A stretch of 64,000 bases of DNA from UBA5189 sp035631615 (GCA_035631615.1 DASQIK010000023.1:10065-74064), one strand, 5' to 3'; shown: positions 50,311 to 59,717, counted from the stretch's first letter. Program-made: numbers and translations. Notes: generated from the sequence alone by a model not told the origin.

Positions 50311-52308
50311 ATGACCGATCGCGAACCTGGCACCGGTTCGCGGGGCCTGCGTGGGCGGCGGATCGGCGACCGGCGGGTCCGGGTGGCACGGCCGCATACC
50401 ACCTACTTCCGGTACGTCGCGCCGGGGATCCTGAGCGCCAAGCCCGCCGCGACGGCGCCGACGAGACCGATCGATCGGCTGATCGCAGGGACGCGCCATG
50501 CGCTGTTCGGGCGCGCGCTCGCCTCCGAGCAGGAGATCGAGGAGCGCCTGCCGATCTGGAAGGCGCTGGCGACGTTCTCCAGCGACAACCTCTCCTCGGT
50601 GGCCTACGCCACCGAGGCGATCATGTTCACGCTCCTCGCCGCCGGAACCGGCGCGTTCTGGCTGGTGATGCCGATCTCCGGCCTGATCATCACGATCTTC
50701 ATCATCATCGTGATCAGCTACCGCCAGACGATCCGGGCCTACCCGAGTGGCGGCGGCAGCTACATCGTCGCGAAGGACAACCTCGGCACGCCGCCCGCGC
50801 TGCTCGCCGCTGCGGCGCTGCTGACCGACTACGTGCTCACCGTCTCGGTGAGCGTGGCTGCCGGGATCGCGGCGATCCTGTCGGCCTTTCCGGGCCAGCT
50901 CGACAGCCTGCGCGTCCCACTCTGCGTCGGCGCGATCGTCTTCGTGACGCTGATCAATCTGCGCGGCGTCCGCGAGAGCGGCACCGTCTTCGCGCTGCCG
51001 ACCTATCTCTTCCTGGCGACGACCCTCGCCCTGATCGCGATCGGCATCGGCCGAACGCTGCTGGGCGATACGCCGCATGTGACCGGGGTCACGACGTTCA
51101 CCACGCCGGTAGAGGGGCTCGGCGTGCTGCTGCTCATGCGCGCCTTCGCCGACGGCTGCAGCGCGATCACCGGCGTGGAAGCCGTCTCGAACGGGGTGCC
51201 CGCGTTCAAGCCGCCGGAGTGGCGCAACGCCCGGACCACGCTGACGATCATGGGCGTCCTGGTCGCCGTGATGTTCCTCGGTCTCTCCTACCTGGCCGGC
51301 GTGGTCGGTGCGCAGCCGTCGCACACCGAGACGATCATCTCCCAGATCGGACGGTCGGTGTACGGCACGGGCCCGATCTACTACGTCTTCCAGCTCGCGA
51401 CGACCGGCATCCTCGTGCTCGCCGCGAACACGAGCTACGCCGACTTCCCGCGCCTCTCCTCGATCCTGGCGCGGGACGGCTTCATGCCCCACCGGTTCGC
51501 GTTCCGCGGCGAGCGCCTGTCGTTCAACGCGGGGATCATCGTGCTGGCGATCTCGGCGATCGCCGTGGTCGTCGCGTTCGGCGGGTTCGTCGACGCCCTG
51601 ATCCCGCTGTACGCCATCGGCGTGTTCACCTCGATCACCCTGTCACAGGCAGGCATGGTCCGGCACTGGCTGCGGATCCGCGAACCCGGTTGGCGGCGAA
51701 GCGCCCTGATCAACGGCGTCGGTGCGGTCTCGACCGGGATCGTCTCGATCATCTTCGCGGTCGCGAAGTTCGCGCTCGGTGCCTGGCTGATCATCGTGAT
51801 CATCCCGATCCTCGTGGCCCTGATGCTGTTCGTGCAGCGCCAATACGAGCGGCGACGCCTGGAGACCCTGGTCCGACCGGAAGCGATCATCGGCGCGCCG
51901 AGCCGGCGGCAGCACGTGGTCGTGCCCGTGCCGGAGGTGACCCGCGAGGTGGTCCAGGCGATCAAGTTCGGTCGGACGATGTCGAACGACGTCGCGGCGG
52001 TCCATATCACCGACGATCTCGAGCGGGGCGAGGCGCTGCGGGCGCGGTTCGAGCGCCAGATCCCGGACGTCCCGTTCGTGGTCATCGAGTCGCCGTACCG
52101 GCAGCTCGTGACCCCGCTGATCCGGTACCTGGACTTCGTGGCCGGTCAGGCGGAGGAGGACATCGTGGTCGTGCTTCTGCCTGAATACGTCCCCCGCCAC
52201 TTCTGGGAGCGCTACCTCTACAACGACAACGGCGAGCGGATCCGCGACGGGCTGCTCGGCAGGGCAAACATCCTGATCGCCGAGGTCCCGTACCGCCGCG
52301 AGAAGTGA
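50311..52308 (+). CDS. KimA-like potassium permease, second copy
   Basis: 665 residues, same architecture as the minus-strand copy. FSSDNLSSVAYATEAIMF (K+-site Asp and Tyr), SYRQTIRAYPSGGGSYIVAKDN, ITGVEAVSNGVPAFKPPEWRNA, LAANTSYADFPRLSSILARDG, LIPLYAIGVFTSITLSQAGM, then a cytosolic tail (HVVVPVPEVTREVVQAIKFGR). It is closer to B. subtilis KimA in these stretches than the other copy. It follows the KdpD sensor half by 18 bp and is probably in the kdp transcript. KimA proteins are proton-coupled K+ importers inhibited by c-di-AMP. Confidence 0.87.
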   Translation: MTDREPGTGSRGLRGRRIGDRRVRVARPHTTYFRYVAPGILSAKPAATAPTRPIDRLIAGTRHALFGRALASEQEIEERLPIWKALATFSSDNLSSVAYATEAIMFTLLAAGTGAFWLVMPISGLIITIFIIIVISYRQTIRAYPSGGGSYIVAKDNLGTPPALLAAAALLTDYVLTVSVSVAAGIAAILSAFPGQLDSLRVPLCVGAIVFVTLINLRGVRESGTVFALPTYLFLATTLALIAIGIGRTLLGDTPHVTGVTTFTTPVEGLGVLLLMRAFADGCSAITGVEAVSNGVPAFKPPEWRNARTTLTIMGVLVAVMFLGLSYLAGVVGAQPSHTETIISQIGRSVYGTGPIYYVFQLATTGILVLAANTSYADFPRLSSILARDGFMPHRFAFRGERLSFNAGIIVLAISAIAVVVAFGGFVDALIPLYAIGVFTSITLSQAGMVRHWLRIREPGWRRSALINGVGAVSTGIVSIIFAVAKFALGAWLIIVIIPILVALMLFVQRQYERRRLETLVRPEAIIGAPSRRQHVVVPVPEVTREVVQAIKFGRTMSNDVAAVHITDDLERGEALRARFERQIPDVPFVVIESPYRQLVTPLIRYLDFVAGQAEEDIVVVLLPEYVPRHFWERYLYNDNGERIRDGLLGRANILIAEVPYRREK

Positions 52309-52310
52309 CC

Positions 52311-53453
52311 TCAGACCCGTAGGCGCCCGTTGGCGCGCATGACCTCCACGAGCCGGTCGTGCGGCAGCCGGTTGGCGGTGATGCCGTCGCGTCCGGTCAT
52401 CGTCTCCGCGGCGACGAGGGCGTTGACGATGGCCTCCTCCGTCGCCTCGACGGTCGCCTCGATGAGCGGGTCGAGGGCGCGATCGACGAGGCCGCGGATC
52501 GCGATGACGCCGTCGCCGTCGGCGTCGTGCTCGGTGGCGGGCATGCCGCGATTGCCTGTCGAGAAGCACAGGAACAGGTCGCCCGAGGTGGTCGAGCCGA
52601 GGCCGCCGGTTCGCGCCACGCCGAGCGGCGCCCGGCGCGCGAGTCGGGCGCACTGGTGGGGCATCAGGGGCGCGTTCGTCGCGACGATGCCGATGATCGA
52701 GCCGGCGCCCGGGCCGCGGTCGGCGGGGGCACGGCGTTCGGCGCCGTACGGCGACGCGACCTCGGAGGTGGGAATCGCCGCTCCGACCGGCACGCCGTCG
52801 ATGCGCAGCAGCTCGCGCCGGCCGTAGTTGGCCTGGACGAGCACCCCCACGGTCCAGCCGCCGAGCTCGGTGGCGATTCGTCGCGACGCGGTCCCGATGC
52901 CGCCCTTGAACTCGTGGCAGATCATGCCCGTCCCGCCGCCGACGTTGCCCTCATCGACATGTCCGCCGCTCGCCCCCGCGAGCGCGGCCAGGACGTGCTC
53001 GCGTCGCACGTGGTCACCCGCGATGTCGTTCAGCAGGCCGTCCCACGTCTCGCCGGCGACCGGCAGGGTCCAATGAACCGCGTCCGGCTCGTGCGACGCG
53101 GCCGCCGAGGCGACGAGCGCGTCGCGCACCGTGCCGACCTGGTTCGTGTTCGTGATCCCGATCGGGCCGGTGAGGAGGCCCGCCTCCCGGATCCACTCGA
53201 GGCCGGTCAGCTCGCCGTTGCCGTTCAGCGTGGCGGCGCCCGCGAAGAGCGGCTCCACCCAGACGTCGCCGTCGTGGGGCAGGATCACGGTCACCCCGGT
53301 CCGGACGGGACCCGTGCCCATCACGAGCCGGCCGTCGCCGGAGATCAGCGTCGTGTGGCCGACACGGACCCCAGCGACGTCGGTGATCGCATTGTGCGGG
53401 CCGGGCTGGCCCTCGCCGATGACGATGCCGAGGTCGCGGGCGCGCGTGTGCAC
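52311..53453 (-). CDS. P1-family peptidase (DmpA / L-aminopeptidase-D-esterase type)
   Basis: 380 residues from GTG 53453. Family segments: HNAITDVAGVRVGHTTL, GITNTNQVGTVRDAL, VDEGNVGGGTGM and IIGIVATNAPLMPHQ. Ser252 in GPGAGSIIG is the expected self-cleavage site that frees the N-terminal nucleophile of the beta chain; Gly-Ser is conserved. Such enzymes trim N-terminal residues from peptides or amides. It ends two bases from the convergent KimA-like gene and follows the MgtC-like gene by 9 bp. Confidence 0.93.
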   Translation of the reverse strand: MHTRARDLGIVIGEGQPGPHNAITDVAGVRVGHTTLISGDGRLVMGTGPVRTGVTVILPHDGDVWVEPLFAGAATLNGNGELTGLEWIREAGLLTGPIGITNTNQVGTVRDALVASAAASHEPDAVHWTLPVAGETWDGLLNDIAGDHVRREHVLAALAGASGGHVDEGNVGGGTGMICHEFKGGIGTASRRIATELGGWTVGVLVQANYGRRELLRIDGVPVGAAIPTSEVASPYGAERRAPADRGPGAGSIIGIVATNAPLMPHQCARLARRAPLGVARTGGLGSTTSGDLFLCFSTGNRGMPATEHDADGDGVIAIRGLVDRALDPLIEATVEATEEAIVNALVAAETMTGRDGITANRLPHDRLVEVMRANGRLRV

Positions 53454-53462
53454 CGCGGGTTC

Positions 53463-54146
53463 TCAGTCGGCCTGGGTCGTCGACACGATGTCGACGCCGT
53501 CGATGTGCGAGATGTCGTCGATCGCCGCTGCGATCGTGCTCGCGTTGCGGCCGCGGACGGTCACGTCGGCCTGGTAGCTGTCCTGTGCGAGGCGCTGCGT
53601 CGCAATCTGGCCGATCTCGAGCTTGTGGAGCACCAGGACCTCGGACACCTGGCCGAGCGAGTCGACCCGCTTCATCGCCAGCCGCAGCTGCGACTCGGGG
53701 ATGCTCGTGCCGTGCAGCCGATCCGCGATGGCGTTGATCGGCCACAGGCTGACCAGGATCACGGCCGCCGCGACCGCACCGATCACGTATTCGCCGGCGC
53801 CCGTGGCCATGCCCACCGCGGAGGTCGCCCACAGGCTCGCAGCCGTCGTCAGGCCGCGGATGACGATGCCGTCCTTGAGGATCGCGCCCGCGCCGAGGAA
53901 GCCGATGCCCGACACGATCTGGGCCGCGATGCGCGTCGGGTCGACCGGCCCCGCCCCGGTCGCCTTGTCGAGGAAGCCGTCGATCGAGAGCACCGTGAAC
54001 AGCGCCGATCCGAGGGCCACCAGCATGTGGGTCCGCAGCCCGGCCGGGTGGCCGTGGATCTCCCGCTCGAACCCGATCGCGAGGCCCAGCCCGGCGGCCA
54101 CGAGCAGCCGCACCGAGAGGTCCACCTGGAGCGCCACGTCGATCAT
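53463..54146 (-). CDS. MgtC/SapB family membrane protein
   Basis: 227 residues. MgtC signature: LAIGFEREIHGHPAGLRTHMLVALGSALF, IVSGIGFLGAGAILKDG, and VRGLTTAASLWATSAVGMATG-like helices, then a C-terminal ACT-like cytosolic domain (RRVD...QADVTVRGRNASTIAAAID). MgtC proteins affect Mg2+ homeostasis, membrane potential and K+ control rather than transporting Mg2+ themselves. No M-box leader is seen upstream. Confidence 0.92.
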   Translation of the reverse strand: MIDVALQVDLSVRLLVAAGLGLAIGFEREIHGHPAGLRTHMLVALGSALFTVLSIDGFLDKATGAGPVDPTRIAAQIVSGIGFLGAGAILKDGIVIRGLTTAASLWATSAVGMATGAGEYVIGAVAAAVILVSLWPINAIADRLHGTSIPESQLRLAMKRVDSLGQVSEVLVLHKLEIGQIATQRLAQDSYQADVTVRGRNASTIAAAIDDISHIDGVDIVSTTQAD

Positions 54147-54252
54147 CGCGGAAGGGTACTCGCGGCGATCCCCGGAGCGCGGGTCGCGCCGTCACGCTCG
54201 GTGCATGATGAGCGCGTCGAGCAATGCTCCCCCGCACCAGAGGAAGGCAGCG

Positions 54253-54774
54253 ATGACCGCTCCGAGCGAAGCAGCCACGTCCACGCCGCGCGGCAGGCGA
54301 GTGCGACGACCGCCCAGCCTCCACCCCGTCAACCGGGCGATACTCGACGAGGCGCCGCTCGGCGCGCGGATCGCCGATGCCGTGACCGGCTTCATGGGCA
54401 GCTGGAAGTTCATCATCGTCCAGACAGTCATCGTCTTCATCTGGATCGGCGCGAACGTATACCTGCTGAGCATCCCATTCGATCCGTACCCGTTCATCCT
54501 CCTGAACCTGGCCTTCTCGACGCAGGCGGCCTATGCCGCCCCGCTGATCCTCCTCGCCGGGAACCGGCAGGCGCTTCGCGATCGCCTGACGCTCGAGCAC
54601 ACGGCGTCCGAGGCGGACATCGAGGAACGGCAGAACGTCGAGCTCCTGAAGGGCAACAAGGAGCTGTCGGAGAGCAACCAGGCGATTCTCAAGCAGGTCG
54701 AGTCGCTCGAGCAGCGCATCCTGGACCTCGAAACGAACATTCTCGCCCGCCTCGACGGCAAGCCGCAGGCGTAG
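54253..54774 (+). CDS. DUF1003 membrane protein
   Basis: 173 residues. DUF1003 core: ADAVTGFMGSWKFIIVQTVI, WIGANVYLL, PYPFILLNLAFSTQAAYAAPLILLA, two membrane helices, then DRLTLEHTASEADIEERQNVE and a coiled-coil tail (ELSESNQAILKQVESLEQRI). The function of the family is unknown. ATG 54253 has AGAGGAAGG upstream. Divergent from the MgtC-like gene across 106 bp. Confidence 0.92.
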   Translation: MTAPSEAATSTPRGRRVRRPPSLHPVNRAILDEAPLGARIADAVTGFMGSWKFIIVQTVIVFIWIGANVYLLSIPFDPYPFILLNLAFSTQAAYAAPLILLAGNRQALRDRLTLEHTASEADIEERQNVELLKGNKELSESNQAILKQVESLEQRILDLETNILARLDGKPQA

Positions 54775-54847
54775 GCCCGACGCCGCCCTTCGCCGATGCT
54801 CGCGCCAGTCAGCGTGCCGTCATGGAGCCGCGCCTAGGCTTGCGCTC

Positions 54848-56473
54848 ATGAGGAGCTTTGGGCCCGGCTCGCGCCTGGCGTTCGCGGGGGCCGTCGCGAT
54901 CGGCGCGGCCCTCGCCACCGGGGAGCTGCTGGCCGGCGTCCTTCCGGACGTGCCGTCGCCGCTCGTCGCGGTCGCGCAGTTCATCGTCGACGTCCAGCCC
55001 GCCGGCGCGAAGGAGATCGTGGTCGGGCTGTTCGGAACCTCCGACAAGCTCGCGTTCCAGGTGTTCATCGTGCTGGTCGCGCTGGTCGTCGGCGCCCTCC
55101 TGGGGCGGGTGGCCTCGAAGCGGCCGGACGTCGCCGCTGCAGTCGTTGTTGCCTTCGTCGCCGCCGGCTTTGCCGCGTCCCTGCGCCTCCCGGCGGCGAG
55201 CGCTGTGCTCGTTGCCTCCGCCGCGGCCGTCGAGGCGCTGGTCGGGATCTTCGTCCTGCGCCGGCTCGTTGCCCTGGCGATCGAGCCCGCCACGCCAGGC
55301 CGCGTGGTTCGCCCTCCGCAGCCGGCCGACGGCCGGCCGCGAGTCGAGGGCCAGCAACGTGGGGCCAATGCGGCGCGGCGCGGCTCCATGCCGGATTGGA
55401 GCCGCCGGGCGCTGCTCCAGGCAGGGGGTGCCATCGCCATCGGCTCCGTGTTCGCCGGCGCCATCGGCCGGATGCTCCTCGCGCAGACGCGCGGTCCTGC
55501 CCCGGCTGCCGGCGACATCCCGGTCGCCCCGCAGCCCGTCTCGCTGCCGCCCGGCGCGGACATCGCGACGGCGGACCTGACCACCGCGGGCCTGACCCCG
55601 ATCGTGGAGCCGAACACCCTCTTCTATCGCATCGACACTGCGCTCATCGTGCCGAACGTCGACCGGGCGACGTGGAAGCTGCGCATCTTCGGGCTCGTGG
55701 ACCGCGAGATCACGCTGACCTACGACGAGCTCGTTGCGCTCCCGATCATCGAGCAGTACGTGACCATCGCGTGCGTCTCGAACGAGGTCGGCGGGAATCT
55801 CGTCGGCAACGCGAAGTGGACCGGCGTCCCGCTCCGGACGGTGCTCGACCTGGCCGGGGTCCAGTCGACCTCGGACCAGCTCGTCGGCCGATCCGTCGAC
55901 GGGTTCACCGTCGGCATGCCCGTCGAGTGGGTGATGGACCAGTCCAGGGTCCCGATGATCGCGGTCGGGATGAACGGCGCTCCGCTGCCGCCCGAGCACG
56001 GCTACCCGGCGCGGCTCATCGTCCCGGGCCTGTACGGCTACGTCTCCGCCACGAAGTGGGTGACCGAGCTGGAGCTGACCACGTTCGACCGGTTCCAGGC
56101 GTTCTGGGTGCCGCGCGGCTGGGCCCAGAAGGCGCCGATCCTGACCCAGTCGCGGATCGATGTCCCGCAGTCGGGCGCGACCGTCAAGGCCGGCCATGTG
56201 GCGGTCGCCGGCGTCGCCTGGGCGCCGGACCGCGGCATCACGCGCGTCGAGGTCAGCGTCGATGGCGGCGACTGGTCGCCGACGAAGCTGTCCACGCCGA
56301 TCTCGAAGGCGACCTGGGTCCAGTGGCTGTACGACTGGACCGCGTCGCCCGGCACCCATGTCATCGAGGTCCGGGCGACCGACGGCACCGGCGACGTCCA
56401 GACAGACCAGCAGACGCCACCCGCGCCCGATGGCGCCCGCGGCCACCACCAGGTCCAGGTCTCGGTGGCCTGA
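54848..56473 (+). CDS. Membrane-anchored sulfite oxidase-like molybdopterin oxidoreductase
   Basis: 541 residues. The N-terminal 150 hold four hydrophobic helices, then a Tat-like RRALLQAGGAIAIGS segment leads into an extracytosolic catalytic domain. Molybdenum ligand Cys309 in VTIACVSNEVGGNLVGNAKW; WKLRIFGLVDREITLTYDEL and LPPEHGYPARLIVPGLYGY are typical. A C-terminal Mo-co dimerisation-type beta domain follows (GITRVEVSVDGGDWSPTKL). The substrate could be sulfite or another S- or N-oxide. Separate from the cytosolic form at 34007-34648. Confidence 0.92.
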   Translation: MRSFGPGSRLAFAGAVAIGAALATGELLAGVLPDVPSPLVAVAQFIVDVQPAGAKEIVVGLFGTSDKLAFQVFIVLVALVVGALLGRVASKRPDVAAAVVVAFVAAGFAASLRLPAASAVLVASAAAVEALVGIFVLRRLVALAIEPATPGRVVRPPQPADGRPRVEGQQRGANAARRGSMPDWSRRALLQAGGAIAIGSVFAGAIGRMLLAQTRGPAPAAGDIPVAPQPVSLPPGADIATADLTTAGLTPIVEPNTLFYRIDTALIVPNVDRATWKLRIFGLVDREITLTYDELVALPIIEQYVTIACVSNEVGGNLVGNAKWTGVPLRTVLDLAGVQSTSDQLVGRSVDGFTVGMPVEWVMDQSRVPMIAVGMNGAPLPPEHGYPARLIVPGLYGYVSATKWVTELELTTFDRFQAFWVPRGWAQKAPILTQSRIDVPQSGATVKAGHVAVAGVAWAPDRGITRVEVSVDGGDWSPTKLSTPISKATWVQWLYDWTASPGTHVIEVRATDGTGDVQTDQQTPPAPDGARGHHQVQVSVA

Positions 56474-56508
56474 CCGACCCCGGCCGACCTTCGCGGTACG
56501 ATCGCCGC

Positions 56509-57087
56509 ATGCCACGTCGCCTCTTCGTCTTCGAGCTTCCGGACCGGTTCGCCACGGGCACCATCGGCGAGCCCGGCAACCGGGCGTTCTTCCTGCAGGC
56601 TCGCGAGGGCAGGCGGGTGATCAGCGTCGGGCTGGAGAAGGCCCAGGTAGCGGTGCTCGCCGAGCGCCTCGGCAGGCTGCTCGTGGAGCTCGACAAGCGC
56701 GGCATCGTCAAGGACCCGCCGACGCCGATCGAGCCGGACGAGAAGCCCCTCGACGAGCCGCTCAACGAGGCGTTCCGGGCGACGACCCTGACGCTCGGCT
56801 GGGACGTCGACGCCGAGCAGGTCCTGATCGAGGCCCGCGCCCCCGGCGAGGACGACGACGCCGAGGCGGAATCGGAGGCGGAGGGCATCGTCGAGCTCGA
56901 GGACGATGACGACGAGGACGGGCCGGACCTCCTGCGGGTGCGCCTGACCGCGGATGCGGCGCGGACGTTCGTCGAGCGCGCGTTCCGGGTCATCCGGTCA
57001 GGACGGCCGCCGTGCCCGCTGTGCGGGAACCCGCTCGATGCGACCGGCCACATCTGCCCGCGCAAGAACGGCCACTACGTCAACTGA
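56509..57087 (+). CDS. DUF3090 protein
   Basis: 192 residues. The N-terminus RRLFVFELPDRFATGTIGEPGNRAFFLQA and the C-terminus CPLCGNPLDATGHICPRKNGH with a CxxC...C zinc-like knuckle are diagnostic for DUF3090. A highly acidic stretch (EDDDAEAESEAEG, about 123-143) interrupts the middle. Biochemical role unknown. It is paired with the SCO1664-family gene as in many Actinobacteria. Confidence 0.93.
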   Translation: MPRRLFVFELPDRFATGTIGEPGNRAFFLQAREGRRVISVGLEKAQVAVLAERLGRLLVELDKRGIVKDPPTPIEPDEKPLDEPLNEAFRATTLTLGWDVDAEQVLIEARAPGEDDDAEAESEAEGIVELEDDDDEDGPDLLRVRLTADAARTFVERAFRVIRSGRPPCPLCGNPLDATGHICPRKNGHYVN

Positions 57088-57853
57088 GCCCGCGGCGCCC
57101 CAGGCAACGCTCGATCGCCTGCGAACCGGCGAGCTCGAGGTCCTCGGCGGGCTGATCGGCTCGTCGAACAACGCGATGGTGGTCCGGGTCTGGCCGGCAG
57201 GCACCGCGTCGGAGGCGTTCGGCGGCGAGCTCGTCGAGGGCGATCTCCTCGCGGTCTGGAAGCCGACGATCGGCGAGCGGCCGCTCTTCGACTTCCCGAT
57301 CGGAACCCTGACCCGGCGCGAGGTTGCCGCCTATCTCGTCTCGGAGGCGGTCGGCTGGGGCATCGTGCCGCCGACGCTCCTGCGCGACGGTCCATATGGC
57401 GAGGGCATGCTCCAGCACTGGATCGACACGGATCCCGAGGCCGACGTCGTGGACATGGTCAACGGCGATGACCCACGGCTGCGCCGGGTCGCGGTTCTGG
57501 ACGCGATCCTCAACAACACCGACCGCAAGGCCGGTCATCTGCTGCCGATCGCGGGCGGCCACCTCCATGCCGTCGACCACGGGGTGACGTTCTCGGCAGA
57601 GCCGAAGCTCCGAACCGTGCTGTGGGCGTGGGAGGGCGAGCCGTTCGACGCCGAGGAGATTGCGGGTCTCACGCGGGTGCGCGACGCGCTCGGCACCGCC
57701 GCGGCGCCGGGGCCGCTGGCCGCCGCGCTCGGCGAGCTGCTGCTCGTCGACGAGATCGAGGCCACGCGAGCGAGAATCGGCGATCTCCTCGCGTCGGGTC
57801 GTTTCCCGAGCCCGAATCCCGAGTGGCCGGCGATCCCCTGGCCCCCGTACTGA
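57038..57853 (+). CDS. SCO1664-family (PI3/PI4-kinase-like) protein
   Basis: About 271 residues. TGELEVLGGLIGSSNNAMVV begins the conserved part, followed by AVWKPTIGERPLFDFPIGTL with a likely ATP lysine, the catalytic-loop-like VAVLDAILNNTDRKAGHLL and metal-site-like HAVDHGVTF, which recall the phosphatidylinositol-kinase/HipA fold. Activity is untested. The first in-frame ATG lies at 57038, inside DUF3090, giving 50 bp of overlap; no ATG, GTG or TTG occurs between it and the conserved domain. Confidence 0.85.
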   Translation: MRPATSARARTATTSTEPAAPQATLDRLRTGELEVLGGLIGSSNNAMVVRVWPAGTASEAFGGELVEGDLLAVWKPTIGERPLFDFPIGTLTRREVAAYLVSEAVGWGIVPPTLLRDGPYGEGMLQHWIDTDPEADVVDMVNGDDPRLRRVAVLDAILNNTDRKAGHLLPIAGGHLHAVDHGVTFSAEPKLRTVLWAWEGEPFDAEEIAGLTRVRDALGTAAAPGPLAAALGELLLVDEIEATRARIGDLLASGRFPSPNPEWPAIPWPPY

Positions 57854-58160
57854 GGCCTCGCGTCCTGCGGCCCGGGTCGGGATGCTCCGCTGCTGTCTGG
57901 CCCGTCGAGGCTGGTGACTCGTGAGCGAGTCACTCGACGAACGACGCCAGCCGCGTCGCACCGAATCGCATCCGCATTGCCTCGCAGCTCTTGGTAGCTC
58001 CACAGACGAGTCAACCTGGCCCTGAGCGCTCGGCGAAGGGCGGTTCCGATTGCGATGGTCGACGATTGACTCGAATTCGATGCGGCCAGGTGGTGCGACC
58101 GCCGCTCGAGGTCGACGCCTGGACCAGATTGCGCGTGGATCGGTGCTGCACCATGGGCGC
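57854..58160. other. 307-bp intergenic region with one hairpin
   Basis: No convincing gene. A perfect 8-bp stem GTGACTCG/CGAGTCAC (57914-57933) with a TGAG loop lies 60 bp after the SCO1664-family stop and may terminate it, though no T-run follows. The remaining sequence shows nothing I recognise. Confidence 0.5.
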
Positions 58161-59717
58161 GTGGCGGACCACGCGCTCGCGATCGACGTCGGGACACAGA
58201 GCGTCCGGGCGATCCTGTTCGACCCGTCCGGGAACCTCGTCGCGATGGGCCGGGTGGCGATCGAGCCGTACGTCTCGCCGCAGCCCGGTTGGGCCGAGCA
58301 GGACCCCGAGGTCTGGTGGACGGCGATCGGCGAGGCGTGCCGGCGCCTGTGGGCCCAGCCGGGCGCCGATGCGAGCGCGGTGGCGGGCGTCGCGCTCACG
58401 ACGCAGCGGGTCACGCTCGTCGTCGCCGACGAGGCAGGCACGCCGCTTCGCCCCGCGATCGTCTGGCTGGACCAGCGCCGCACCGCGGGGCTCAAGCCGC
58501 TCGGCGGCTTCTGGGGCGCGGCGTTCCGGGTCACCGGCGTTCGCGAGACCGTCGCCCGGTTCCAGGCCGACGCGGAGGCGAACTGGATCGAGCGGTTCGA
58601 GCCTGCCGTCTGGAAGCGCATCCGCCGCTACGGCGTGCTGTCGTCGTGGCTCACCGCGCGACTCACCGGCGAGTGGGTCGACTCGACGGCGAGCCAGGTC
58701 GGCTATCTCCCGTTCGACTTCAAGCACAGCCGTTGGGCCGGCCGGCTCGACTGGAAATGGCAGGTCGCCCCGTTCGAGCGCTCGTGGCTGCCGGCGTTGG
58801 TGCCGCCGACCGGGCGGCTCGGCGACCTGACGGCCGCCGCGGGCGAGCACCTGGGCGTCGCGGCGGCGACGCCGCTGATCGCCGCCGCCGGCGACAAGCA
58901 GTGCGAGGCGCTCGGTGCGGGCGCGGTCCAGCCGGATGTGGCTGCGCTGTCGTTCGGGACGACGGCGTCCCTCGGAACGACCCACCGCCGCTACATCGAG
59001 GCGATCCCGCTGGTCCCGCCCTACCCCGCGGCGATCCCGGACGCCTGGTTCGTCGAGCTCCAGGTGCTGCGCGGGTTCTGGATGGTCGAGTGGTTCAAGC
59101 GCGAGTTCGGTGCGTCGGAGATCAACCGGGCGGCCGGCCTCGACATCCCGCCCGAGGCCCTGTTCGAGGAGCTGCTCCAGGCGTCCTCGCCCGGATCGAT
59201 GGGCCTGCTGCTCCAGCCGTACTGGATGCCCGGCGTCCGCTACCCGGGCCCGGAGGCGAAGGGCGCCGTGATCGGGTTCGGCGACGTCCACGGCCGCGCG
59301 CACGTCTACCGGGCGATCCTCGAGGGCCTGGCCAACGCGCTGCGCGAGGGCGCCGAACGCACGGTCAAGCGCAGCAGGGTCCCGATCCGGGAGCTGCGCG
59401 TCTCCGGGGGCGGCTCGCAATCGAGGGCGGCCGTCCAGCTCTTCGCCGACGTCTTCGGCCTGCCCGCGTCACGCCCGCACACCCACGAGGCCGCCGGCCT
59501 TGGCGCGGCGATCGACGTCATGCTCGGCCTCGGCATCCACGCCGATCCGGTCGACGCGGTCGCCGCGATGGTCCGAGTGGCCGACCGCTTCGACCCCGAC
59601 CCCTCCGCCCACCGCACCTACGACGACCTCTACCGGTCCGTCTACCTGCCGATGTACGACAGGCTCAAGCCCCTCTACCGCGAGATTCGCCGAATCACCG
59701 GCTATCCGCCTGCCTAG
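58161..59717 (+). CDS. FGGY-family carbohydrate kinase
   Basis: 518 residues from GTG 58161. N-terminal phosphate motif AIDVGTQSVRAILFDPSG, WAEQDPEVWW, LTTQRVTLVVADEAG, IVWLDQRRTAG; the second half has LSFGTTASLG and VSGGGSQSRAAVQLFADVFGLP. The family phosphorylates sugars or polyols; the sequence does not match xylulokinase or glycerol kinase closely enough to name one. No transporter for the sugar is adjacent. Overlaps the converging permease gene by 4 bp. Confidence 0.9.
   Translation: MADHALAIDVGTQSVRAILFDPSGNLVAMGRVAIEPYVSPQPGWAEQDPEVWWTAIGEACRRLWAQPGADASAVAGVALTTQRVTLVVADEAGTPLRPAIVWLDQRRTAGLKPLGGFWGAAFRVTGVRETVARFQADAEANWIERFEPAVWKRIRRYGVLSSWLTARLTGEWVDSTASQVGYLPFDFKHSRWAGRLDWKWQVAPFERSWLPALVPPTGRLGDLTAAAGEHLGVAAATPLIAAAGDKQCEALGAGAVQPDVAALSFGTTASLGTTHRRYIEAIPLVPPYPAAIPDAWFVELQVLRGFWMVEWFKREFGASEINRAAGLDIPPEALFEELLQASSPGSMGLLLQPYWMPGVRYPGPEAKGAVIGFGDVHGRAHVYRAILEGLANALREGAERTVKRSRVPIRELRVSGGGSQSRAAVQLFADVFGLPASRPHTHEAAGLGAAIDVMLGLGIHADPVDAVAAMVRVADRFDPDPSAHRTYDDLYRSVYLPMYDRLKPLYREIRRITGYPPA

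Noticed and set aside
58161..59717. Naming the FGGY kinase as xylulokinase or glycerol kinase
   Set aside because: Only superfamily motifs are clear; a true glpK is already present at 13636-15156.
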